Below, one piece after another: positions 24,685-34,225 of a stretch of DNA of 64,000 bases. Below the pieces are notes generated by a model that saw only the letters and a program-made list of their open reading frames with translations, made no database searches and had not been told where the DNA came from. The position numbers were made by a program, and so were the translations under genes. This stretch comes from Maribacter ulvicola (GTDB taxonomy: Bacteria; Bacteroidota; Bacteroidia; Flavobacteriales; Flavobacteriaceae), in contig NZ_FTMA01000002.1 of NCBI RefSeq assembly GCF_900155985.1, forward strand, positions 394,181 through 458,180. Direction: 5' to 3'. How positions within the stretch are numbered: the first letter of the stretch is position 1; each line of letters opens with the position of its first letter.

Positions 24685-24755
24685 CAGGTGTTTCAGTGCT
24701 CAGTATTCTGTATTCAGTTGACAGTGCTCAGTAGACGGTGATCAGTTCTCAGGTG
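24685..24755. repeat. CAGT-word low-complexity stretch 1
   Basis: An irregular series of 6-9 nt words ending in CAGT or CAG (TTTCAGTGCTCAGT, ATTCAGTTGACAGT). It is the same type of sequence as the stretches at 41.8, 42.2 and 52.3-53.4 kb. Confidence 0.7.
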
Positions 24756-24791
24756 AAAAGTAGGAAGTAAAAAGTGCTAAGCCCTTAGCCT

Positions 24792-24831
24792 AAAAAAGTT
24801 CATTTTTCCTTTTGGAGAAATGAACTTTTTT
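24792..24831. terminator. Bidirectional terminator near menB
   Basis: A 14-bp stem AAAAAAGTTCATTT / AAATGAACTTTTTT with a 12-nt loop lies between the serine hydrolase and the convergent menB. Confidence 0.9.
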
Positions 24832-24840
24832 AATACAACC

Positions 24841-24938
24841 ATCAACGGACAACCATCAACGGACAACCATCAACGGACAACCATCAACGGACAACCATCA
24901 ACGGACAACCATCAACGGACAACCATCAACGGACAACC
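24841..24938. repeat. Seven tandem copies of a 14-bp unit
   Basis: ATCAACGGACAACC is repeated seven times without a mismatch, ending 3 nt before the stop codon of menB on the opposite strand. The unit length is not a multiple of three, so the apparent ORF through it is not a gene. Copy number is likely to vary between strains. Confidence 0.97.
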
Positions 24939-24941
24939 AAC

Positions 24942-25784
24942 TTACGGTAGCCATTTATTCTTTCCAAAATCAGGTTTACGTTTTTCCAAGAATGCATTTC
25001 TACCTTCTTTTGCTTCTTCGGTCATGTAGGCTAATCTTGTTGCTTCACCTGCAAATACTTGCTGACCTACCATTCCGTCATCGGTTAGGTTCATAGAGAA
25101 CTTTAGCATTTTTATAGAAGTAGGTGATTTCTCCAATACTTCTTGTGCCCATTGAAAAGCGGTATTTTCTAATTCATCATGAGGTATAACGGCATTTACC
25201 ATACCCATTTCAAAAGCATCTTGCGCAGAATAGTTTCTTCCTAAAAAGAATATTTCTCGAGCTTTTTTCTGTCCCACCATTTTAGCCAAATAAGCAGATC
25301 CGTATCCACCGTCAAAGCTGGTAACATCGGCATCGGTTTGTTTAAAAATAGCGTGTTCTTTACTCGCCAATGTCATATCGCAAACCACATGCAAACTATG
25401 TCCGCCACCAACGGCCCAACCCGGCACTACGCAAATAACCACCTTTGGCATAAAACGAATCATTCGTTGTACCTCTAGAATATTCAAACGGTGTTGACCA
25501 TCTTGACCAACATAGCCTTTCTCTCCTCTAGCTTTCTGATCCCCACCAGAACAGAAAGACCATATGCCGTCTTTAGTAGAAGGACCTTCTGCAGAAAGCA
25601 GAACCACTCCAATAGAAGTATCTTCTTGAGCATCATAAAACGCCTTAATAAGTTCACTTGTAGTATGTGGTCTAAAGGCATTACGCACGTTAGGCCTGTT
25701 AAACGCTATACGGGCAACGCCGTCACATTTCTTATAGGTAATATCATCAAATTCTATCGCTGTTTTCCAGTTTGGTGATTTCAT
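24942..25784 (-). CDS. menB: 1,4-dihydroxy-2-naphthoyl-CoA synthase
   Basis: A 280-residue crotonase-fold enzyme of menaquinone synthesis that closes the second ring of o-succinylbenzoyl-CoA. It matches MenB closely, with FNRPNVRNAFRPHTT, GIWSFCSGGDQKARG, PGWAVGGGHSLHVVCDMTLAS, and the TDADVTSFDGGYGSAYLAK active-site segment. I chose ATG 25784 (MKSPNWKTAIEF) over the longer frame because MenB proteins start just before this motif. No other men gene is beside it. The 3-prime end runs directly into a 14-bp tandem repeat. Confidence 0.97.
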   Translation of the reverse strand: MKSPNWKTAIEFDDITYKKCDGVARIAFNRPNVRNAFRPHTTSELIKAFYDAQEDTSIGVVLLSAEGPSTKDGIWSFCSGGDQKARGEKGYVGQDGQHRLNILEVQRMIRFMPKVVICVVPGWAVGGGHSLHVVCDMTLASKEHAIFKQTDADVTSFDGGYGSAYLAKMVGQKKAREIFFLGRNYSAQDAFEMGMVNAVIPHDELENTAFQWAQEVLEKSPTSIKMLKFSMNLTDDGMVGQQVFAGEATRLAYMTEEAKEGRNAFLEKRKPDFGKNKWLP

Positions 25785-25959
25785 AATTTCTAACAATTCT
25801 ATTATCGTATAAAGATAAGGGTTCATGGTATACTCGTCCAAATTAGAATAGTACGTAGCATCATAAAGAATGGACAGGTTAACTCTATCGAGTCAGTTAT
25901 CCATTTGTTTGAAACACTACTTTTATCCAATAACTGCTATGTTTACGGCTAAATAAATA

Positions 25960-26697
25960 GTGCGTTTCATGAAACAATCCCTTTTTGCATTTATAAAATC
26001 GCTTCGTGAATTTTTAGCGAATAAATTAAACCAGTATAACACTACATTACCCTATGTAATTACCGTGATTATTGCGCTTATCATAGTTGTTGGTGGTATA
26101 AATATATTTGTAGAATTAACAGAAACCTTAAAGACAGAAACCCTTGCCACTTATGATACGGCAATTACGGATTATGTAATTTCTTACCGCACTCCTACTC
26201 TTACGCGCTACTTTAAATTTATGACCCATGTTGGTGATATTTATGGCTATTTAATAGTACTAACTGCTTTTCTGTTAGTCTCTCTTCTTGTTTTTAAACG
26301 ATGGAAATATGTGTTGCAGGCATCCTTAGTTTTGGCATTGGCCACTATCTCTAACATGATGTTAAAACGATTTATTGATCGCGCAAGACCTGGAATAGAA
26401 CATTTGGTCTCTGTAGAAACTTTGAGTTACCCAAGCGGTCACGCAATGAGTGCAATGGCGTTCTACGGATTTCTAATTTTTCTGGTCACCAAGTTCACTA
26501 TGCATAAAGTGATGAAATATGTATTGATTATCGCTTTAATAACAATCATTTTAAGCATTGGTATAAGCAGAATTTATTTAGGTGTTCATTTTCCTTCGGA
26601 TATAGCAGGCGGATTCATTGCTGGAATCATATGGGTGGTGTTCTGCGTATTGGTATTTGACTTAATTCAGTTATTTAGAAGAGATCCACAAACTTAA
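25960..26697 (+). CDS. PAP2-family membrane phosphatase
   Basis: A 245-residue membrane protein with about six helices. The three phosphatase signature motifs are intact: KRFIDRARP, PSGH and SRIYLGVHFPSD. Such enzymes dephosphorylate undecaprenyl pyrophosphate, phosphatidic acid or phosphatidylglycerophosphate in the membrane; which one is not decidable here. The start may be the ATG at 25969. It is diverged from menB and is followed 81 nt later by a hydroxyacid dehydrogenase. Confidence 0.93.
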   Translation: MRFMKQSLFAFIKSLREFLANKLNQYNTTLPYVITVIIALIIVVGGINIFVELTETLKTETLATYDTAITDYVISYRTPTLTRYFKFMTHVGDIYGYLIVLTAFLLVSLLVFKRWKYVLQASLVLALATISNMMLKRFIDRARPGIEHLVSVETLSYPSGHAMSAMAFYGFLIFLVTKFTMHKVMKYVLIIALITIILSIGISRIYLGVHFPSDIAGGFIAGIIWVVFCVLVFDLIQLFRRDPQT

Positions 26698-26778
26698 ACT
26701 AGAAACATGATAATTGTCATTTAATTTAAGCATGTTTTAAGTAATTTCAGCCCAAAATAAAAGAGCAATTATATCTAT

Positions 26779-27768
26779 ATGAAAATAGCCGTTTTTAGCA
26801 CAAAATCTTATGACCAAGAATATTTTGAAAAGTACAATGATAAATATAACTATAGCTTTTCATTCTATGAAACTGCTCTAAATGTAGATACTGCTAAACT
26901 AACTACAGGAAATGATGTCGTTTGCGTATTTGTTAATGATGTAGTAGATAAAGCTACTATAAAAGTGTTGGCATCAAATGGTGTAAAGTTGATAGCGTTG
27001 CGTTGTGCAGGATATAACAATGTAGATTTAGAAGCCGCTGAAAATCATAATATTAAAGTGGTAAGAGTACCGGCTTATTCACCAGAGGCAGTTGCTGAAC
27101 ATGCTTTGGCGCTAATCCTAACCTTAAATAGAAAAACTCATAAGGCTTATAACCGAGTAAGAGAAGGCAACTTTTCCCTAAAAAATCTGATTGGTTTCAA
27201 CCTGAATACAAAAACTATTGGTGTTATTGGAACGGGGAAAATTGGAGCTACCTTCTGTAAAATATTAAATGGTTTTGGATGTAAAATTATTGCTTATGAC
27301 ATTGCAGAAAACGAAGAGGTGGTGGCAATGGGCGTTGAATTTTTGTCTTTAGAAGAAGTGTGTGCGCAAGCCGATATCATTTCGCTGCATTGCCCATTGA
27401 ACAAGCATACAAAACATATTGTCAACAAAGAATCTATCGCTACAATGAAAGATGGTGTTATGATAATTAACACGAGTAGAGGCGCTTTAATCAATACTGC
27501 CGATACTATTGAAGGGCTCATTAAAAAGAAAATTGGATACTTAGGTATTGACGTATATGAACAAGAAGAAAACCTTTTCTTTGAAGATTTATCCGAACAT
27601 ATCATTCAAGATGAGCAAATATTAAGACTAATGAGTTTCCCTAATGTATTAATTACTTCTCACCAAGCATACTTTACCAAAGAAGCTATGGACCAAATAA
27701 CCACAATTACCTTAGAGAATATCAAGGCTTTTGAAAATGGCAACGAATTGATCAATGTGGTGAAGTAA
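26779..27768 (+). CDS. D-2-hydroxyacid dehydrogenase, D-lactate dehydrogenase type
   Basis: A 329-residue NAD-dependent dehydrogenase. The Rossmann motif is GVIGTGKIGATFCKI, and the substrate arginine lies in LIALRCAGYNNVDL. The catalytic His is in SHQAYFTKEAM, the form typical of fermentative LdhA (HQ-x-F/Y-x-T). It likely interconverts pyruvate and D-lactate. Monocistronic by appearance; the following 470 nt contain only a decayed frame. Confidence 0.92.
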   Translation: MKIAVFSTKSYDQEYFEKYNDKYNYSFSFYETALNVDTAKLTTGNDVVCVFVNDVVDKATIKVLASNGVKLIALRCAGYNNVDLEAAENHNIKVVRVPAYSPEAVAEHALALILTLNRKTHKAYNRVREGNFSLKNLIGFNLNTKTIGVIGTGKIGATFCKILNGFGCKIIAYDIAENEEVVAMGVEFLSLEEVCAQADIISLHCPLNKHTKHIVNKESIATMKDGVMIINTSRGALINTADTIEGLIKKKIGYLGIDVYEQEENLFFEDLSEHIIQDEQILRLMSFPNVLITSHQAYFTKEAMDQITTITLENIKAFENGNELINVVK

Positions 27769-27839
27769 ACGTAAATAGGTTTTATTAAATTAATTACCTG
27801 TATGAAACTATATACTTACCTTTTGTAGTGAAATAGCGT

Positions 27840-28177
27840 ATTTTATTCCTCCTGGAGCGGTATTAAAAATGTAATCCTAAAAGGAAATCCCCCATATATT
27901 CTTTCATGATATTGATAATCCTAGTAGTTTTGAGTGCCTAGATGTGACTACCTTTTTTTTGCTGGAATTATTGAAATAGAGGATCACTATCCTACGCATC
28001 CACCTAAAATTCATTTTTTTTGCAGGGCTAATAGTTACGGAGGGAATGGTCCTTGCCCGAATTTATGAGGAAATCAAAGCCAGCGCTCTTAATATAGCCT
28101 CAGGTTATGAAAAAGCAGCGGGCAGGGCTCCTAATTCGCTTTTTGAAATGATTTCTGATTTTAAGAATAATAATTAG
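27840..28177 (+). pseudogene. Decayed reading frames, one with a YPxxPP motif
   Basis: Between two intact genes, several open segments in different frames follow one another. One (27961-28065) reads AGIIEIEDHYPTHPPKIHFF and is shifted against the preceding segment at a T8 run (27953-27960). The last (ATG 28046 to TAG 28177) gives 43 residues ending SLFEMISDFKNNN. The YPxxPPKIxF pattern resembles the core of E2 ubiquitin-conjugating folds, but the similarity is short. I read this as a disrupted gene; its original identity is not established. Confidence 0.4.
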
Positions 28178-28247
28178 TTTCATACAATGGCAACATATAT
28201 ATTGTTTAATCAATCGGCATTTTGCTATAATTTTTGAGTAATTGGAT

Positions 28248-28973
28248 ATGGGAATAGTTGAAACCATTATAAAAAAGGTCTTGGAAAAGGGAACTATTAT
28301 AGAGAAAATAAAACTGTCAACATCGGTATATAAAATTCGTATTCAGAGTGATGCCGTTGCATCTTATGACTTTGTTCCAGGTCACTTTATAAGGTTAGGT
28401 GTTGGTATTGGGCAAGATGAAACTTCCATGAAAGACAAGGTCAGAAGCTATAGTGTTTGGGATATAAACAAACAAAATAATACCATAGATGTAGCTATTG
28501 CAACACATAGTCATGGTATAGGTGCAAAATGGATAGAAAATTGTAACCTCAATGATACGGTGCATTTCAAGTGGAAAAAAGGGAAGTTTTTAATTGATGA
28601 TTCTGCCGATAGTTATTTGATGATCGGTGATTTATCTGCTCTATCTCACCTATATATCATTAACCGAAATCTACCGGATTATAAACAGGTTAAGAGCATT
28701 ATTTACAGTCAAAACAGTACTGATTTTTTTGCCGATGTTAATGGGTCAAATCCGTTTGATTTTCATGTGATGAGTGAAAACCCATCCACAGAAATTATCC
28801 AAAAACTTAATAGCATAATACCTGAGATGAAAGGCGATACTATGGTGTATATTGCTGGTGATAGTCGCGTTTGTATTGCGTTGACCAATTATTTCAGAAA
28901 AGAATTGAATTGGAGTACCAAACAGATAAAAACAAAACCTTTCTGGAATCCTGATAAAAAGGGATTGGAATAA
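28248..28973 (+). CDS. Siderophore-interacting-protein-type FAD reductase
   Basis: A 241-residue flavoprotein from ATG 28248 (a TTG two codons upstream is also open). The FAD-binding barrel shows VRSYSVW and the SIP-type GIGAKWIENCNLND; the NAD(P)H half shows MIGDLSALSH and ends KTKPFWNPDKKGLE, typical of SIP-family ferric-siderophore reductases. It would release iron from chelates in the cytoplasm. The gene stands alone, next to a decayed frame. Confidence 0.88.
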   Translation: MGIVETIIKKVLEKGTIIEKIKLSTSVYKIRIQSDAVASYDFVPGHFIRLGVGIGQDETSMKDKVRSYSVWDINKQNNTIDVAIATHSHGIGAKWIENCNLNDTVHFKWKKGKFLIDDSADSYLMIGDLSALSHLYIINRNLPDYKQVKSIIYSQNSTDFFADVNGSNPFDFHVMSENPSTEIIQKLNSIIPEMKGDTMVYIAGDSRVCIALTNYFRKELNWSTKQIKTKPFWNPDKKGLE

Positions 28974-29390
28974 TTGACATATAGAAAAGGTACTTAATCC
29001 ATATCCATGATCTTAAAAGTTCGTCCCGTTCTCTTTAATATAACCAACTATTAGTGCCGTGGATAATCATAGAACTTGTTAGACATGTGAAACTAGCCTA
29101 AACAGAAAAGGTGTATTTGGTAATAGGTAATGCAGAAAAACAGACTAACAATGATAGTTTGGCAGAATTATAGTTTTTTCATTAGGTAAATTTATACAAC
29201 ACCTTTTATTTGATGAAACCAGTGCTTTAATAGCAAAAATAGACTTGCCTGGGATTGCCCATGCAAACTTCGTCTTCAATGTCATTGGTCATTGTTCATT
29301 GTTCATTGTTCAAGAAATGATATTTTTGAGTACAACAGTGTGTATCAGTCAGATATGAATATTGAAAAGAAACTTGAATAATTAAACCTC
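28974..29390. other. Intergenic region with a 7-bp tandem repeat
   Basis: No supported gene. At 29282-29309 there are four head-to-tail copies of TCATTGT (the first ends in G). The rest is AT-rich and looks like eroded sequence plus the promoter of the following oxidoreductase. Confidence 0.6.
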
Positions 29391-30344
29391 ATGAAAGCGT
29401 TTACCAGAAAAAAATACGGAGGACCAGAAGTACTGCAATTAGAAGAAGTTGCTAAACCGGTTCTAAAGGACAATCATATTTTGGTGAAGGTAATGGCAAA
29501 TTCTATTAATCCGGCAGATTTGCATTTACTGCGAGGAAAACCCCTTATTACCAGACTTTCATTAGGGCTCTTTAAACCAAAAAACAAAATTCTAGGGGCT
29601 GATTTTTCTGGAGCTATAGAAGAAACTGGAAATGGTGTAGGAAGCTTTAAGGTTGGCGACCACGTATTTGGTGAAATGTTAGGAGGTGCATTTGCAGAAT
29701 ATGCCTGTATTCCAGTCAATGTATGTGCTAAAATGCCAGTAACTATCAATTTCTCAATTATGGCAAGTATTTCTGTTGCGGGTTTAACCGCATACCAAGC
29801 ACTTATTACACACGGAAAAATTAAAAAAGGGGAATCGGTTTTAATAAATGGTGCTTCAGGTGGCGTGGGCCATTTTGCAATACAAATAGCAAAAGCCTAT
29901 GGAGCAAAGGTCACGGCAGTTTGTTCCTCAAGAAATATCGCCTTTGTACAAACTATTGGCGCAGATAAAGTCATGGCTTATAATCTGGTTAATGTGCACG
30001 AGCATAATGGTAGTTATGATGTAATTATTGATATCCACGGAAATCTAAATCATTCCGATTATAAAAGAATGGGTAAAAGGGGTGTCATGATCGGTTTTAC
30101 TACTATGAGGCACATGCTTTCTGTTCTATTAAAAAAGGCTTTTAGTAAATTTCCTTTGACCCATTTTACCGCTAAAGCCAATACCCAAGATTTAAACATA
30201 TTGGCATTGCTTGTAAAAGAAGGCAAGATGAAAGCGCATATAGAAAAGACTTTTTTATATCCTGAAATACCAGATGCTATAGCGCATATTGAGCAAAGGC
30301 GAACACGTGGTAAAGTGGTAATGACCTGGAGTAATGGTCATTAG
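29391..30344 (+). CDS. MDR-family NAD(P)-dependent quinone oxidoreductase-like protein
   Basis: A 317-residue medium-chain dehydrogenase/reductase without the structural zinc cysteines. It has a GroES-like half (ILVKVMANSINPADLHLLRG, LGADFSGAIEETG), followed by the Rossmann motif NGASGGVGHFAIQIAK. Such enzymes reduce quinones or enones with NADPH in the cytoplasm. It precedes the alginate lyase by about 100 nt on the same strand, but the functions are unrelated and co-transcription is uncertain. Confidence 0.92.
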   Translation: MKAFTRKKYGGPEVLQLEEVAKPVLKDNHILVKVMANSINPADLHLLRGKPLITRLSLGLFKPKNKILGADFSGAIEETGNGVGSFKVGDHVFGEMLGGAFAEYACIPVNVCAKMPVTINFSIMASISVAGLTAYQALITHGKIKKGESVLINGASGGVGHFAIQIAKAYGAKVTAVCSSRNIAFVQTIGADKVMAYNLVNVHEHNGSYDVIIDIHGNLNHSDYKRMGKRGVMIGFTTMRHMLSVLLKKAFSKFPLTHFTAKANTQDLNILALLVKEGKMKAHIEKTFLYPEIPDAIAHIEQRRTRGKVVMTWSNGH

Positions 30345-30441
30345 TTAGCAGAAACTTTACCAATATGCAACAGGATTATTTTATCGATATGGTAAAAATC
30401 CTGAAATCTATTCATATCTTATAGGTTTATACTTAAGAAAA

Positions 30442-31542
30442 ATGAAAAAATACACCATTGCCTTAGCATCATTACTATTTCTTTTTTGTTGTACAAGCTG
30501 CAAGAATACTAGTAAAAGGACCACTGATTCCACCGAAAATACATCCAAAGAAAATGAGCCGGACAAAACCGTGTACGCAAGTGACGTTATTCCGTTTTTC
30601 AATGATTGGAAATTGATTTTGGGTGATGGCTCTAATGCAGGCATCGCCAATGATTTTGAAAATAAAGATTACTTCTATACCACTAATGATGGCAAAGATG
30701 ATTGGGTCGTTTTTAAAGCTCCCAATGGTGGTAATACACATGGCACATCTAACAATACAAGAACAGAATTGGCACAGATTAAAAAGTGGTATCCAGAAAC
30801 AGCAGACGACAAATTGACGGCAACACTTAAAGTGATGAACGTTTCTACCACGGGTGATGCTCGTGTTGCGGCTACTCACGCGGTAGTAGTTGGTCAAATT
30901 CATAGTGCCGATGCATTTGAGAACGAACCTTTGAAAATATTCTACAAGAAATACCCAGGACAAACAAAGGGTTCTGTATTCTGGCATTATGAAATTAATA
31001 CGGCTGGCGATGATAATACAGGTAGATGGGATTATTCATCGGCAGTTTGGGGCAACGACTTTTCTGTAGTCGGTGAAACGGCAAATTCGTATCCTACAGA
31101 GCCAGAAGATGGTATTGCATTGGGCGAAGAATTCAGTTATGAGGTTGTCGTAAAAGACGGCATCATGAGCTTGAAATTTATGAGTGAGGGACATGAAACC
31201 AAAACATTTACCAAAAATTTATTGGAATCTGAATATACTACAAAAGCAGCCATCCCAGAGCAAACCAAGAAATTATTCTTCCCTATAGGTCAAGATGGTG
31301 TGGAACGAAAAAAAGCATATACTGGCGAAGGTTGTTTCTTTAAGTTAGGAGCATATAATCAAACCAATGGAAAATCCCCAAGTGAAAATAGGAACTGGTG
31401 CTCAGGTGCAGAAACGCATGGTGGCGATATTCAAAAGCAATATGCAGATGGTAACTACGCAGAAGTTTGGTTCAAAACAGCAAGTATATGTGTAAGTGAT
31501 GCAGCCGTTTCCAATGAAGGGTATTTTACCAAAAACGATTAA
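30442..31542 (+). CDS. Polysaccharide lyase family 7 (alginate lyase) lipoprotein
   Basis: A 366-residue exported lyase with a lipoprotein-type signal (FCCTSCKN, Cys20). The PL7 catalytic motifs are present: RTEL (Arg107-Leu110), QIH (152-154), and the C-terminal YFKLGAYNQ-like motif near 297-305 (here FFKLGAYNQ). It cleaves alginate by beta-elimination. In PL7, QIH rather than QVH tends to go with activity on guluronate-containing blocks. It supports a lifestyle on brown algae. No other alginate genes lie beside it. Confidence 0.93.
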   Translation: MKKYTIALASLLFLFCCTSCKNTSKRTTDSTENTSKENEPDKTVYASDVIPFFNDWKLILGDGSNAGIANDFENKDYFYTTNDGKDDWVVFKAPNGGNTHGTSNNTRTELAQIKKWYPETADDKLTATLKVMNVSTTGDARVAATHAVVVGQIHSADAFENEPLKIFYKKYPGQTKGSVFWHYEINTAGDDNTGRWDYSSAVWGNDFSVVGETANSYPTEPEDGIALGEEFSYEVVVKDGIMSLKFMSEGHETKTFTKNLLESEYTTKAAIPEQTKKLFFPIGQDGVERKKAYTGEGCFFKLGAYNQTNGKSPSENRNWCSGAETHGGDIQKQYADGNYAEVWFKTASICVSDAAVSNEGYFTKND

Positions 31543-31571
31543 TAATATATGAGTAATTTATTTTGGTCATA

Positions 31572-32591
31572 TTACTTTTCCACAATTTTAAACTCAAGCT
31601 TTTCAATTTTAGTAGTGATTTCTGATTTGCCATTCTTAATGGTATACCCACCTACTAAATAATACTCATTATTATATGTAACTAATTGAGCACTTCTACG
31701 ACTTTCATAGAACGGAGTGCTCATTGTGCCAAAAGTATTGGTAACAATATTATAGTAGAAAAAATTTAAAGTTGACGGGTCAGAGATTATATTACCTTCA
31801 CTATCACCTGTAGGTACACCTCCTAATCCAAAAATGAAATAATCGCCGTATTGACAAGCTACACTTTCATCTAAGTGATTTTCTGTTCCAAAGTTGCTAA
31901 TCGTTTCAAAAGAAGTGAAATCATCATTGAACTTAGATATCTTCATACTTTCCCAACCACTTAAACTTACAATATAATTTATTTCATTTACGGTAAATGC
32001 ATTTGTTGAAATGGGATACCAACCACCGTCATTAGTATAAGTACTATGTATATTCAATTCATTGGTCAATAAATCATAGATAAAAATATTTTCTTTGCCA
32101 TTAATTTGATCTACAAAATAAACTGCGTCGTCTTCTTCAATATAGAAACCTTCCTTTGAAAAAATACCAAATGTATTGGTCAGTGTTTTTATCTTTTCCC
32201 AGTTTGCCATTTCAAAATCATACACATATAATCCATTTCTTATAAGCCTATGCCATTTATTATTGCGAATAAAATTTATACCTAATTCAAAACTAGAGTC
32301 AGGAGTATCTACATCTGTTGCATGCAAACTCCAAGTATTGGTAGAAAACTCAAACATATAAGTTTCATCTTCTGCAGTTGCATACATCTTATCTTCATGT
32401 ACAAAACAAGAGCTGAAACTTTTGCCAAGAGTATCTTCAACCAATGTCGCGCGTACGAAATCAAGTCCTTCTATAACTTCCTTTTCCTCGACAGTAGTAT
32501 CGATAACAATACCATCTTCTTCTGTATCAGAAGAACAGGAAAATGTTAAAAATGTCAATAACAATAAGATGCTTTTAATGATAATTTTCAT
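31572..32591 (-). CDS. Kelch-like beta-propeller lipoprotein
   Basis: A 339-residue lipoprotein (LTFSC, Cys19) with repeated blocks of about 45-50 residues, such as YATAEDETYMFEFSTNTW, RNGLYVYDFEMANW and YYLVGGYTIKNGKSEITTKIEKL, which resemble kelch-type propeller blades. Probably surface exposed. Convergent with the alginate lyase. No catalytic motif was seen and the ligand is unknown. Confidence 0.7.
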   Translation of the reverse strand: MKIIIKSILLLLTFLTFSCSSDTEEDGIVIDTTVEEKEVIEGLDFVRATLVEDTLGKSFSSCFVHEDKMYATAEDETYMFEFSTNTWSLHATDVDTPDSSFELGINFIRNNKWHRLIRNGLYVYDFEMANWEKIKTLTNTFGIFSKEGFYIEEDDAVYFVDQINGKENIFIYDLLTNELNIHSTYTNDGGWYPISTNAFTVNEINYIVSLSGWESMKISKFNDDFTSFETISNFGTENHLDESVACQYGDYFIFGLGGVPTGDSEGNIISDPSTLNFFYYNIVTNTFGTMSTPFYESRRSAQLVTYNNEYYLVGGYTIKNGKSEITTKIEKLEFKIVEK

Positions 32592-32799
32592 AACTATTTA
32601 GTTTCCAATAATATGGTTGATGCTGGTTTGCAACAACTTTAATTAAACGGAATAAAGTTGTGATTATTTCAAAGGAAAAAGTATCTCGTTAATAACTTAT
32701 TACAATGGTAATATGATAATGTTTTTTATATTTTTTAAAATAGCGAACTTAGTTGATTACATTTATATATGAAATGTATCGCTAAAAACGACTATCATA

Positions 32800-33591
32800 A
32801 TGAGCAGTATTGCATCGGTATTACAACAAATTAGATCCCAAAGTCCTTTAGTACATAACATCACCAATTATGTGGTCATGAACAATACCGCCAATGCATT
32901 GTTAGCTGTAGGTGCATCACCTGTTATGGCACATGCCAAAGAAGAAGTAAAAGACATTGTTACTATTTCCTCTTCCTTGGTTATTAATATGGGTACGCTT
33001 AGTGAAAAATGGGTAGAAAGTATGCTTATGGCTGCCGAACAAGCAAAATTAACCAAAACTCCGTTTGTATTTGATCCTGTCGGTGTTGGCGCATCGGCCT
33101 ATAGAACAGAAGTGGCACAAATGATTCTAAAAGCTGCTACGCCTAATGTTATACGTGGAAATGCATCTGAAATTATGGCGTTGGCAAAATTGACGAATTC
33201 TACAAAGGGAGTTGATAGTACTATGGATACGCAAGATGCTATTGAAGGCGCAACCCTACTAGCAGAGAAATTTAAGAATACGGTAGTTATTAGTGGTGCA
33301 ACAGATTATATCATCACCGGAGATACCGTTAGTAAGATTGAAAACGGGAATCCCCTTATGGCTAGAATCACCGGTATGGGCTGTACGGCAACTGCAATGA
33401 TTGGTGCCTGTTTAGGTGTAGAAGAAAATGCACATTTGGCGGCAACTGCGGCAATGGCAATTATGGGAGTATCGGGAGATATGGCGAATAAAAAAAGTGT
33501 AGGACCGGGTAGTTTTCAAATGAATTTTTATGACAGCTTGTATGATATTACTCCAGATATTTTAGCCGCAAAAGTGAAGACCAATGCCTAA
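32800..33591 (+). CDS. thiM: Hydroxyethylthiazole kinase
   Basis: A 263-residue kinase that phosphorylates 4-methyl-5-(2-hydroxyethyl)thiazole in thiamine salvage. Family motifs include SPLVHNITNYVVMNNTANALLAVGASPVM at the N-terminus, DPVGVGAS, and the anion-hole segment TGMGCTATAMIGA. First gene of a four-gene operon whose members overlap by 8, 22 and 13 nt. I found no TPP riboswitch in the 200 nt upstream. Confidence 0.97.
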   Translation: MSSIASVLQQIRSQSPLVHNITNYVVMNNTANALLAVGASPVMAHAKEEVKDIVTISSSLVINMGTLSEKWVESMLMAAEQAKLTKTPFVFDPVGVGASAYRTEVAQMILKAATPNVIRGNASEIMALAKLTNSTKGVDSTMDTQDAIEGATLLAEKFKNTVVISGATDYIITGDTVSKIENGNPLMARITGMGCTATAMIGACLGVEENAHLAATAAMAIMGVSGDMANKKSVGPGSFQMNFYDSLYDITPDILAAKVKTNA

Positions 33592-34225
33592 AGTGGACTA
33601 CACCTTAATGTATGTAACCGATGATAGTATAAAACAGGATAACACCTTTTTTAACATTCTGGAAACGGCGTTGTTGGGTGGCGCAACCATCATTCAATTA
33701 CGGGAGAAAACTTGTGATACGGTTACTTTTTACCAACGCGCTTTGCGATGTAAAGCATTGTGTGACAAATATAATATTCCACTGATAATTAATGACCGAT
33801 TGGATATAGCTCTTGCCATAAATGCTGATGGCGTACATATTGGTCAGGCAGATATGCCATACAGTGTTGCACGTAAATTATTGGGCAATAGTAAGATTAT
33901 TGGACTTTCTGTAAGTACCAAAGTACAAGCGGTTCAGCCCAATGCACAGGCGGCAGATTATATTGGCATCTCCCCAATATTTTCAACGAAAACCAAAAAG
34001 ACAGATTTAGCTAAGCCCTTGGGTATTCTGGGGCTGAAAGAAATACGGGAATTATACAACAAGCCAATTGTCTGCATTGGAGGAATCCATAAAGGCAACG
34101 CACAAGAAATTATAGCTAATGGAGCTGACGGAATAGCAGTAGTTTCTGCCATTTCTAAAGCAGCACATCCTGAAGCGGCAACAAAAGAACTTAAAGAGAT
34201 ATTATGCAAGACTGGTACAAACTAG
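33584..34225 (+). CDS. thiE: Thiamine-phosphate synthase
   Basis: A 213-residue TIM-barrel enzyme that joins the pyrimidine and thiazole phosphates into thiamine phosphate. Clear motifs are GATIIQLREK, PLIINDRLDIALAINADGVHIGQADMP and PIVCIGGIHKGN. It overlaps thiM by 8 nt and tenA by 22 nt, so translation of the cluster is coupled. Confidence 0.97.
   Translation: MPKVDYTLMYVTDDSIKQDNTFFNILETALLGGATIIQLREKTCDTVTFYQRALRCKALCDKYNIPLIINDRLDIALAINADGVHIGQADMPYSVARKLLGNSKIIGLSVSTKVQAVQPNAQAADYIGISPIFSTKTKKTDLAKPLGILGLKEIRELYNKPIVCIGGIHKGNAQEIIANGADGIAVVSAISKAAHPEAATKELKEILCKTGTN

Noticed and set aside
24820..25029. Forward ORF of 69 codons with a repeated peptide
   Set aside because: It is produced by the 14-bp tandem repeat and then runs antisense into menB; no independent coding evidence.
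30475..30987. Reverse ORF of 170 codons inside the alginate lyase gene
   Set aside because: It is antisense to a gene with clear PL7 motifs and shows no recognisable domain or sensible composition.
32592..32799. TPP riboswitch upstream of thiM
   Set aside because: The conserved CUGAGA and ACCUGA cores were not found.
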